From: Haliclona indistincta
Taxonomy: Eukaryota > Porifera > Demospongiae > Haplosclerida > Chalinidae
Reading direction: 5' to 3'
Assembly: GCA_964017065.1 (NCBI GenBank)
Contig: OZ024784.1
Span: forward strand, 12,071,152 to 12,135,151
DNA length: 64,000 bases
Part shown: positions 41,857 to 52,718 of the stretch, piece by piece
Position numbering within the stretch: the stretch's first letter is position 1
How the letters are laid out: the number at the start of each line of letters is the position of its first letter
Made by a program: the position numbers and the translations under genes
The notes under the pieces: generated by a model
Seen by the model: the letters and a program-made list of their open reading frames with translations, nothing else
Database searches by the model: none
What the model was told of the DNA's origin: nothing

Positions 41857-44397
41857 CTAATACATCATCCATCCGTCAGCTCTTCCGTCACCTGACAGAT
41901 TGAACTCTTCTAGTTGCTACAGAATAAGTTGACAGTGTAATGATCATAACAATGTCTCAATCTTACCACACTCTTAGGTTGTTTTCCTGCCAAGCTAGCA
42001 TTTTGTCTGTGTGGTGGTGGTATAGATACCGGTAGCGTATCTTGAGTAGCTATGTCTTGTACCTCATCCTCTCCCTTTGGAGAAGCTGTAAAAGATATTC
42101 AAAGTCCATACTAATTGTACTGAAAATCTTACCTGAGTCACGCCAGCTTTGTTGAAGCCTTTCTGGAGATGTATGCGTAGGAGACATATTCATGCTGCCT
42201 CTGCTGCTGGCTTGCACTTGATTGAGTTGAGTAGGTGATCCAAATGTCGAACTATGCTGAATTGGTGGATATAAATCTTTATATCCTTCTCCATTGCCAT
42301 CTCCAGCTATAGCTGTAGGCTGGTAGTGACCCAGGGGTGAGTCTGACATGCTTCTTGGTACCATTACAGATGATGGTGGAGAAAATGACTGATGCTGCTG
42401 CTGCTGTTGTTGTTGACCAGATAGATTCTGTGATGATGGTTGAAATGGCTTTAAAAGTCCACCAGGAGGAGGAGGACCAAAGCGACTTTGGAAGGCGTAG
42501 GCCATTGCCAGATCATTGTGTGTGAACTGAGCTCTTGCAACAACTTCACGAGTGAGACGCTGCCTCTCACGAGCAATGAATGCAAGCAGTGCAAGAAACT
42601 CTATTGCATGAACTTTCTCTCGCTTGTTCAGCTCCATGCATTCCATCTATATAATATGTAAATAAATGATAACCAACGAATTCACTAATACACTAACCAT
42701 TGATTTCAGTGTAGGACTCCCTAACAACGTTCTAATTTCTTTTTCGGGCAAACTGTATGTAAAGCATGCCTTCATCACAGGAAACAGCACAGCCTTATCA
42801 ATCCATCCTGTGAGGAATGGTGCATGTAACAATTGTTGATGCATGGGCGTGCATATACCTTCTCCTTCCAAATCAAATTTCCTGAATTCTGATAATGCAT
42901 TTCTCATGTCAGAAGGCTCCAAACCTTCATCACAAAATTATACAGCAATAATTATAATACTATTTTTATAGTCACACCTCGGAGATTGACGTTAGGCATC
43001 ATCTTTCTTGCTGTAACAAATTTACTTCCTTTTTTGTTAACTGTGATAAACCAGATTATAACTTGTACATGTATGTTGTACATGGATTACTCACTTGGTA
43101 CCTGCACGGTGCACTCCTGAATGGCTGGTGGCTGAGATACATAATGAATAATACAATAATACATTTTAGACTACTATTAATTTACCATAAAGTGTTCTAT
43201 TGCACTTCTGAGAGTGAATGTTCTCTTTGCACAAGTGTCACAATAATCAGTATCCCACAGTGACACACAACGTGTTGACTTCACTTTTCGAGAACAAAGT
43301 CCACACCTGAAATAAATTATTTTGAGTAGACACTGTTTTAAATTCAAATGCACAAACTGCACATACTTACCTTAGTTTTACTTTGAAACCAAGACTACTG
43401 GCCAAACTGTGTTTTGCACCTTTTTGCAAGGAGTGAAATTCCTCTGGTGTAAGCATGCGACCACTTGACGACAGGTCAAGAGATGATGTTGGACGTGCAC
43501 GTGTGGGTAGACCAGGTATTGCATGACCTGACTCCTTGGCATCATGCAGCTGGTTGAATGTGCAACCAGTGACCCTCTCTAATGAATCAGGGCTATATGC
43601 TCTGTCATTCTGCACGTTTTGTCGAGGGTGGAACCCAGTGTACGACTGGGGAGGTCCTGGGTACGAAGGAGGACGAGTAGACGGCTCAAATTGCTGAGGT
43701 TGACGCCACATCAATTGCTGTTGTCGCTGTTGCTGCTCTAGCAGTCGTTGTTGTTGTTGTTGTTGTTGTTGTTGCTGCTGCTGCTGCTGATGTTGTTGTT
43801 GTTGCTGTTGTTGTTGTTGTTGTGGTTGTTGTTGTTGTTGCTGCTGCATTCGCTGTTCTGCTACTGAGTGTTGTTCTCTACGCATCTGCTGCTGGACAGG
43901 AAATGATGGAAACGTTGGAGCATCAATGCTATCGAGAAGCCCAGGTTCAGATTCAGCAGCTCGTATCGTACTCATCCCAGAACCGATTCCGCTAGCCACA
44001 GCACTGTGAATAGCTCCGCCGAACGTGCTTTCGTCGAGAGCTGCTAACTCGTGCGTCCGTCTCGGCACGTCGAGAATAGCTGCCACATCGCCATTGTGGG
44101 AAACCTTGAACGCAATCGGATGACAGATCTCGCGAGTGTTTGCAAATACCCTCGCAGTGTGCAATCCTGAGTTTTTGGCTTTGAATCGAACCAATAATTC
44201 ATCGCCAGCAACAGTGGTATTTGCATTGAGCTGGTACATTGTTTCCAGTTCGAATACATCGACTCTGGTGATATCAATAACCGTTGGAGACACCTTGTAC
44301 TCGACCAGACATTCAAGAAAACTGTTTTCCAGCCGGTGAAGAAGTGTAGAAGGATGTTTAGGAATCTTGAGATACAACTGGACCTCTTTTCTGGACA
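41857..44397 (-). CDS. Q-rich protein with paired CxxC motifs; family not recognised
   Basis: The start ATG at 44397 (MSRKEVQLYLKIP) opens a 1027-bp first exon (43371-44397). It begins with a beta-rich globular region (VDVFELETMYQLNANTTVAG...GLHTARVFANT, roughly residues 1-130), then a glutamine tract of about 40 residues encoded by mixed CAA/CAG. The second exon holds CGLCSRKVKSTRCV and YCDTCAKRTF, a likely zinc-binding C-x2-C pair. Later exons encode a helical, EF-hand-like region (SEFRKFDLEGEGICTPMHQQ, FTYSLPEKEIRTLLGSPT), then ELNKREKVHAIEFLALLAFI, a second short Q tract, and an end MMY. About eight exons, roughly 800 residues. It shares a 121-bp promoter gap with the NIPSNAP gene. I do not know its function. 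Confidence 0.75.
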
Positions 44398-44518
44398 TGT
44401 TCAACAGATCAGAAGCAAAAGTTGGTGTCGAAAACAAGGGTGGGGCTCATTTTAAAATGGGCGTATGCTCATGAATAGTAATATGAGGACACGCCCACTT
44501 TCTTCCACGAGGTCAGTC
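44398..44518. promoter_or_regulatory. Shared bidirectional promoter of the Q-rich and NIPSNAP genes
   Basis: Only 121 bases separate the two divergent start codons. An alternative upstream ATG for NIPSNAP at 44465 would shorten it to 67. Confidence 0.5.
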
Positions 44519-47500
44519 ATGATTCGCCGTACAGCTCTTTCTCGATCTCCTTTCCTTGCCTGTCTCGGAAGAAAGCTGTTTTCTAACAGCGCGGCAGCAA
44601 AAGAAAAAATTTACGAGTTGCGTACATACTCTATTCAGCCATCACGGTTTGTTGAATTTCTTAAGCTGACCGAGGAGAAGATCCACCTCAGGACAGCTCA
44701 TTCCAAAATAATAGGCTACTGGTCAACTGAGTTAGGGGGTCTGAATGAAGTTGTACACATATGGGAGTATGGTAAATTATCATTGACCTCTCTCAAATCA
44801 TTGGTTATCTTGTGTCTTTTAGACAGTTTTGAACAGAGAACTGGTGTTCGTAAACGGTTAGCTGCTGATAAAAATTGGGTGGAGAGCTACATGTCTAAGG
44901 CATTTCCAATGATAACAAGTCAAGTGAGTATATGCGTGTGTTAGTCCTGTTAACTGTTTTTTTCTTTCAGACAAATGCTGTTATGTATGGGTTTTCGTGG
45001 AACAAGCTCAATCTTGAGCCATCTGTTCAAAAAGGTTAGTTGACGTGTAATAAGTATAACACCCAGTGATATCATGGCGGCAACTAGGGTTCAGTTGTAT
45101 GTGTATCCGCAAAATATTTATTTGAAACAGGACAGTTCTTTCTCAACTAGTCTATAAGCCTGGGCCAGCGCTGGGAAATTCCTACCTTTGGCAATGCACT
45201 AAAGAACTGGCTGGTTGGTTTCTTCATCTATTTTCAAAGGCCCAAGCTCTAGGATTATGTTTTTTTGTGCTATCACGTAAATTTCATCATGTATAGGTTA
45301 ACCCATGGCTACTGAGGCGATGCTCGATATAACCCCCGAGGTTATATCGCGTACTGCCAAGGTGCCATGGGTTGAATATTTTGTAACCCAGGAAGCTCGA
45401 GGATACTGCTCTTATGATTACTAAACGAAGCGCTCAAGGTAGTAGAGCGTCACCAAAGGCGAATGACAGCGCGTTGTTGAAAGACGGCAGTGTATTGCAT
45501 GCGTTTTTAGACGACGCCATCTTGTTGCTACAGTGTTGCTATGTGATGTCACTTCCTGGAAAATACTTGTATTGCTAATGGTATGCGAGATATAACCATT
45601 GAGCGGCGCCTTTGATCTCACGGTTGCCTGGGCTACAAAAATTTATTATTAAATTATTAAGCCATGGGTCTACGAATAATTATGATCTCGGACGACGTTG
45701 CGTTTCTGTTGCCGCCTATGTTCTCAACTACTAATAAAGCTATTAGTTTTGCTAGCCACATAGACTGAGATCATAAATACCTCGGAAGTCATTATTGGAG
45801 CATGGTATGACTGTATAGTGGTTTTATTGTGTGTGGAATCCAGCAATTTACTTTGATAGGCTAGAGCAAATTAGTATCCAGTGAGCAGCCAGTGGGTATA
45901 TTCTGAGTATATTTATGCCTCGGTGGGCGGAGCCACAAGGCATACTGTAATCATAGATTTATGAGACTACGTAACCGTGATTGGAAACGATGTTGTGATA
46001 TCAATAGCAACGCGTACAAACCTCTTGAAGCACTCCGTGTCCGATTGAAAAAGCTGATTTTTGGCCTTTGTGACTTGTTTGCTGTAAAGCGGAAGGCGCT
46101 TCAAGAAATCCAACCAGCTTTTCAGACTCGATGTGATCTCTTCTCGGTGATGATAAAAGCTTAAAACCGAGATCGCTTTGAAAGAGTCTTTTGCGTGCAG
46201 TTTTTCATCTCCAAACAAACAGCGCGATTGCAGGGATCCCTCCTGTGAATTACTGAAGCTTCTGATGGTTTACTTGGCTGTTTCTAAGTGTCAACCAATG
46301 CCTGCTGTATAAAGTGCCTGCTGTATACAGCAGGCATTGCCTGCTGTATACCAATGCCTGCTGTATACATTAGGTGTTTTTAGTCGATTCACTGGAATCC
46401 CTTTTGGGACAATACCAAACAACTGGGAGCCAAGACAGCCTTGCAGTTTAAAAGATCGACAATTGTTCCATACAACTGAATGGGTAGTACCATCGATGCA
46501 TTTGATTGTAGCATTCAGTGTGCCTGTGAAATACCGGCTTTCTCGTTCGTTACAGTACGAAAAATCGCTCAAGCTTCTATCAGCTCACAAACAAGCATCT
46601 CTGACGTATGAAGCCAATTTACACAGCATCTGCCGTGTGTGCAGGTGTCTCCTTTATGCTTTGTCGTTTGATCGTTGCTGCGCAGCTGACAGCCATATTG
46701 CAAGTCCACCCTAGCAACGGACGCGGAGTGTTTCAACGCACATGCACCGTTTCCAATCCCGGATACGTAGTCTCATAAATCTGTGCTGTAATCGCATTGT
46801 CTGTCATTCAGTCTGTCTGTTACACCATTTGTTACAGGATGGCAGCGCAGGTCCATAGAAACTGCGCGAGGTAGCTATTTGTAACCAGAACCACTGCCAT
46901 TGTAGGCACGCCCAGTTACATTAATTTTAAACTCAGCACTGTTTGGCTTCTGATTGCATAACTATAAAATTGCTGTATTGCTGCATTGCTTCTGCTTGTG
47001 CTATTTGAATGCTGGCAGCTGAATATGAATCCTACTCTGTCAATAGCATTACATGCTCAAATTTCAACATCCACCGAGGCATAACCCGCACCAATGGTGC
47101 ATTTTTATTATTGTAATTGCAACTACTCAACTGAAGAACATCACTGGTGCATTTTTAGGCATTAGGAGTCAATATTGTGAATTTGAAAAATTTCGCAGCT
47201 GTTTTTGCTATTTCTAGTGCATAGTTAGCAATTAGTTGACTATTTTGAAGCGAATAGTATGATACATCGGTACAATTTCCCACAGGAATATATGTGTTGC
47301 TTGCACAGACTCTACATAGCGGTAAACTGGCTCAATGGGAGCACAGAATGGCTCAAGGATTGCCTTCCAGGGAGAAAGTAACGCCTTCTAAAGGATTGTG
47401 GTACTCTTCATTTGGAAATCTCAATACAGGTACTTGTTGTTTAGCTACTATATCATGTTAAGTAATATATAAACCATTTCTTACTGTCACGAGGCTCGGT

Positions 47501-48632
47501 GGAACCCGTAGTCGATCGTCGTGCGACGCCATTTTACGCGTGCAGGGCGTTATGGCTTATAACACACCTGGCGGTGCCTTTGATATGACGGGAAGTATGG
47601 TTTATGATTACTACTAATAATTATTGTGTTATTCATGATTGTGTCTGGTAGGAATTATTATGGTTTATCTTTGTTGGTATCACGACATCTTAACTAGATG
47701 AATCATTATACAAGCATTTGATGACAATGGGGACTGTTTGCACTTACTGCTTCATTGAATATGCACTTACTTCCTTTATGAACTTTTCCACCTAGTTAAG
47801 TTTCTTTGCAGTTTCTCCTCTACTCAATGTCGGCGGTCAACAATCACTGGACTGGACTGGTGGACTGGACTACAAAACAGGAAACCGCGCCCATAATTAC
47901 TATACTACTAAACCCAAGACCATAAAAACCTTCGCCTAACAGCGCCCAGTAGGGACCTAACGGCGCCCAGTATTCGCCTACCAGCGCCCAGTATGGGGAT
48001 CAACCTAAATATTCGCCACCTCACGATCCTTAGTGTTAGAACGCCGGGAACGACTATCCTTAGTGTTAAAACGCCGGGAACGACGATCCTTAGTGTTAAA
48101 TCGCCCGTTAGCGAATACTGGGCGCCGTTAGGCGAAGGTTTTTAGGGTATTGGGTTTAGTAGTATAGTAATTATGGGCGCGGTTTCCTGTTTTGTAGTCC
48201 AGTCCACCAGTCCAGTCCACTGGTCCAGTCCAGTGATTGTTGACCGCCACTCAATGTCAGACATGTGGGAGAGTAGTACTAGTATTTCTGTGGAATGCTT
48301 TTTAGTTAAACATTTTGATATTAACTTACATATCAAAAGGGTATAATTATTATGATGTAACAGTTTCACATTTCACAAGAATTTATCAGCATGCTGTGTG
48401 TCTTGTGTGCGTAGTGTATCAATTGTGGAGCTATGATAGCATGGACAAATGTGTATGTGACGACCAGAAAGCTCTACAAGACGAGATATGGGGAGAGACA
48501 TGTAAGCCATGTTGCATGTTGTGTAATGATACTAAGATGCTTTGTGTTCTCTCAGGTCGAGATACTGCACTGTTCGTGCAATCGTCATGGCGCAAAGCAC
48601 TGTCACCAACCGCCTTCTCACCACTCCAATAG
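44519..48632 (+). CDS. NIPSNAP3: NIPSNAP3-like mitochondrial protein
   Basis: NIPSNAP proteins are mitochondrial dimeric alpha-beta barrel proteins linked to vesicle trafficking and mitophagy signalling. Six exons (44519-44771, 44823-44923, 44971-45034, 47286-47429, 48415-48501, 48556-48632) give 241 residues in phase; human NIPSNAP3A has 247. A presequence (MIRRTALSRSPFLACLGRKL) precedes EKIYELRTYSIQPS and EVVHIWEY. The second repeat has QWEHRMAQG, GLWYSSFGNLN and VYQLWSYDS, and it ends AFSPLQ like the mammalian SFSPLK. An in-frame ATG at 44465 is possible, but the targeting peptide favours 44519. Two introns carry inverted-repeat elements. Confidence 0.9.
45945..46790. mobile_element. Inverted-repeat element in a NIPSNAP3 intron
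   Basis: The left end around 45950-45990 (agatttatgagactacgta, then ttggaaac) is matched in reverse complement at about 46747-46785. The arms continue with gaps. A further inverted motif tgcctcggtgg/ccaccgaggca lies outside at 45916 and 47070, perhaps an outer, older element. At 46298-46370 four copies of tgcctgctgtata, partly inverted (gtatacagcaggca), form a small palindromic array. Confidence 0.6.
47832..48248. mobile_element. Foldback element, copy 2 of the same family
   Basis: A 417-bp hairpin starting ggcggtcaacaatcactgga and ending in its complement, flanked by actcaatgtc on both sides (47822-47831, 48249-48258). Each arm contains actaaacccaagacc and cttcgcctaac, as in the copy at 27246-27753. 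The tips carry tandem gcgcccagta and ttagtgttaaaacgccggga units. It lies in the fourth intron of NIPSNAP3. Confidence 0.92.
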
Positions 48633-48840
48633 TATTCACTATGAGTGTGACTAGTTCTCAAAAATATATATTTTTGTCTAATATTAAGGTGTAAATGATT
48701 CTTATTAATTTTTGTCAAAAATTGATGCTGTCAAGAAGGAAGTATGAGAAATACTAGATACATGGCAGGTAGTGTACGTGGAACAATAAATAAAATTTCT
48801 TGGAGCAAATAGTCTGAGCACACATCTTGCTTGTAGTAAG

Positions 48841-51800
48841 CTATGGAGAAGTAGAAACAAAGCTGAAACGTGTTGAAGACGAAAAAACAGATTCGAAAAT
48901 ATCAGATGACACTATTTCATCAATTGCCGGGAGATCATCTGGTGATATTAGAGGACCAGTACTGTTGGATCTGAAACTGAATTGATCTTTAGGTTGTCGA
49001 CTCTTCAGAGAGGCAATATTGTTTTGTCTCTAATACAACAAAAGAATTTAGTAAAATGATCAGCCGCACACAATATAACTTACAGTTCTAAGCTCTCCAC
49101 GTAGTTTCTGAATTTCTTTTTTTTTCGTGTTGAAATTCTCAATAAATCTTCTGTTGATAGACTCTTCTTTGATTTTTTCTTTAACCTCTTTCCGGTCTAG
49201 ATAAACCACTACAAACTAGTGTGTGGTATATACAGATGTTGTGAGTGTACTAGTATAAGAAATGATTATTTTACCTTAGGGACAAATAGTAGTAATAGAA
49301 TAGCAGTAGGTATTCCCAGCACAAAAAAACAATTGACCCAAAAATATTCATTAATATTTTCCCTTTGATGGCCGAGAAGAAAGAGAACTACGGTACCAAG
49401 AAACACAAACAGGAAAACCAGCACAACAGCCTTTGCTGCAAATTCTCCCTCTTGCTGAAAGTGTGCCTTAATGCGTGAGTTTTGATAGGCAAAGAAAAGA
49501 AGCAAACAGCACATGAATATGTTGTAGCCCAGCATTATTCCTTCCCAAACTTCTTTGTATGAAGCAATGCACGAGGTCTGGTTACGAAAAGTTCTGATTG
49601 CAGTATCGTAGCCCTATGAGTACCACAATAACATGTTGTAATATCTACATGTTATGATCTTACCAGACTAGGACATGGATCTAGAGTGGATGTTTCATTG
49701 TAACGATAGTGATCAACTGATGTGGAGGTGACTAGTATCATTAGTAGTGGAACAAGCAGCAAGGCTGTGATCAACACCAGAGCTCGATCAGAGCTAAAAC
49801 GCTATAATATTGAGCACAGAGAAACTAGTCCATCTACAGTTAGTTGTAAATTACCATGTCAACACTCATACGCTTATTGTAGAAGATGCGATAGAGCCTC
49901 CAGTTGCGTGTAAGCATTGTTGCTATGACCAGTGTGAAGCCAAAATGAAACAACCACTTGCGAAGCTATTTGTAGCAAACACAAAGTACACAAACACATC
50001 ATGACAGACGGGACTTACTTCACACACAGGAGGAAGGAGTTGCATCAAAATTTCTCTCGGTCCAATGGCTGGCCCAGCGTGTTCAATACCAACTAGAACA
50101 GCACAAGGACACATTACGATGCAACCAATGACGATCAAAATATTTAGACGAGGACTAGATGCTTTGACATGTCTAAGAGGACACAGATGTCATAATATAC
50201 ACAAATAACAGTGAGCTCACTTGTTGTTTCTTAAAATGAAATTGATTATCAGCAGCAGTAGAGCAGCAGCAATAACCACAATTGTCACTCCTCCGACAAT
50301 TGCAATAAAGACTCCATCAACATTTCGATAGCAAAAACATTTCTCTGCGTAACAGTTTCCATCGATTGGAACTAAAGTAAAGAACAACATTGGTTGGTTC
50401 CATGTAGCTTATAAAATCACTTACAGTCTGACGAGTTGCAACTTTGCATTATTAGCTGAGAGCGATTGACAAAATCACTACTATTATCATCACGAGACAA
50501 ATTTAGTTTAATCTCAGCTCCTTCAATGAATGTGAAATTGTTTGCATCAAAGTCCGTTATGTTCAAACATTTGTACTGGTTTTCTTGTGTGACAATGTTG
50601 AGTCCTGTGTTTGCTAGTATTCCATGAAGACACTCACCATCCTCTGCAAAAATAATGAAGACCATTGTATGCTTTGTCTACAATGTGTACCAGAAAATCG
50701 TGAAATCATTGCCTCTCCTAAATTTTTTTTTCGCTCAGAAAAGTGATATATTCCCTATAGTATTAATGATCATAAGTAGTAAAGGAAGCAACAATTCTTA
50801 CAGCTGCTCCAACAAAGACACATTCCCTGATTTTTTCTTGAACTTTGCTGATAACAAAGCTCTCTGGTCGATCAGAATCAGGAATAAACCTCTCACTTAA
50901 GATCGTGTTGACTATATAATCTTTTGAGTAGTTTTTTAACAAGTCGCGATAAGCCGACTCCCAAGCATTGACTAGGCTAATAAATGCATCAGATGCTCTC
51001 AGTGCTCGGCTGTGATACATAAACCTGTGCACCATGGCAGGTACAGATTGATTCAGAAATGCAAGCATAAATGTTCCTCTGATATCTGCAATATATTGAT
51101 CCAATAAGTCCTAAAGCAGCAAAGACAGAATCAGATAATACAGCAACACTGATGTGTTAAATAATGATTGGTTACCTCCAGTCTATCTCCTGCTTGAAAA
51201 ATTGATAAAGTGTTGACATCGACAAAAACTACTGAATGAGCTGCAGCTGAAACATTGGCATCAGAACACATTGTATTGACATTTGATTTCCACCATTCAT
51301 GATTGTAGTAACCAGGCAGGATCCATACATATCTTGAAGATAAAGTCAAGTTGAAACTGCTAGCCTGTTTGACATATGATGCATAATAATTGTGTTAATA
51401 TGTGAACAGTTACCTGGCAGATAAGATCTCTAGCTCTTTCTTGCTCAACAAATGCAAAAATTATCCTCAAATCCTCTTTCTGTACTGGCACAGTAAAAGT
51501 GTGTAATGTTCATTGCTGTAGTTATCATGATTAACTCACTTTCAGTCTGTCTAAAATTCTATTGGGTGATGTTGTATATGCACCCAAATGTAACACCGTG
51601 ACATTAGTCGTGAACTGGCAAATGTCACTACTATTCTTGTTTGCTACATTTAAAAAATCGTTAGCAGCTTGAGATTGTGTTGCATCGGATGAAGACATCA
51701 CAGCTATCCTCCTCCAGTTGTTTCTGCACATCAATTTAATCCTTGCTCTGTTCAGAAAATCGTCTGTTGGTATGGTAGTGTAAAGATACTTATGCTCTTC

Positions 51801-52442
51801 ACCAGTGAGGTGGTCACCGCTGACACCATATGAAATCTGTAGCATTACGCTAATTAAACAATACGAATATCTTTTAGCTCTTACCATAGGCTTCTTGTAC
51901 AGTCTAGTTACAAGGGGAGAGAGAATGCTAGCCTCAGATTCAGGAGGACCAACTATTCCACCAACATTTGCTTGTCTGTAGTAACTGTTTGTTAATGTAT
52001 CGTGTACAGCACGGATGTAGTCACCCTGCACAAATACATGTACGAGCCGAGGTATCTATCTGGTGAATGCGTGGCGTTTACTTACCTGCGAGTGAATTTC
52101 TAAAGTGAAATAACGAAAACAATTACTTATAAAATCAGGGTTGTTTATATCTGCGCCAATTTGAGATAGAGCTACATTAACGAAAACATCACATTCGTCT
52201 ACCGTGACAGGTTGACGAATGTGATGGTTTCTGACAGGTTGACATGGAGTAATCTCTAGGAAAAACAACGGATAACGTCTAGAACAGTCTACGACTGGAA
52301 CAGTTGTTGCTGTAGTCGGGGCTGGCGCATCACCATCACCGCTGTCGTCACCGGAGGACACATCGTTCAAACTAGTTTGTGCAAGAGCACACGAACTGGC
52401 GATAAGTAGAGCGCCCAGCAGAATACTAGTTCTTGGCTGCAT
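48841..52442 (-). CDS. Class C G protein-coupled receptor, GABA-B-like
   Basis: A cell-surface receptor. From the ATG at 52442 a signal peptide (MQPRTSILLGALLIASSCAL) is followed by an acidic linker and a Venus-flytrap ligand-binding domain: GGIVGPPESEASILSPLVTR, ISYGVSG, RTIPTDDF-like YLYTTIPTDDFLNRA, NWRRIAVMSSSDA, and YVWILPGYYNHEWW. No nine-cysteine domain is seen before the membrane part, which favours the GABA-B group over mGluR or CaSR. The 7TM region begins near 50330 (VFIAIVGGVTIVVIAAALLL), with SPRLNILIVIGCIVMCPCAV, KWLFHFGFTLVIATMLTRNW-like text, RALVLITALLLVPLLMILV and VLVFLFVFLGTVVLFLLGH. The tail has a charged, possibly coiled-coil stretch and ends STSP. Ligand unknown. More than ten exons. 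Confidence 0.88.
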
Positions 52443-52718
52443 CACGGTGATTCTCAGATCTTGCACGACACGAACTGACCGGGCTTTTCTTCTATCATTC
52501 TCACGTGCATTTACCGGAAGCCCAGCATTTAGCTTATCACAATAATAATATTATTATTACTATATACCCTCATCTTTGAACAATATTATACGCACAAACT
52601 AATCACAAACACAAGAACCTTAACCATACAAGCAATAATACATGTACTGTTGTCTATGGAATAAATGCACGGCTTTTAGCTTGTGCTTGGCTCAAGAAAT
52701 ACGATGTAGATGAAATGT

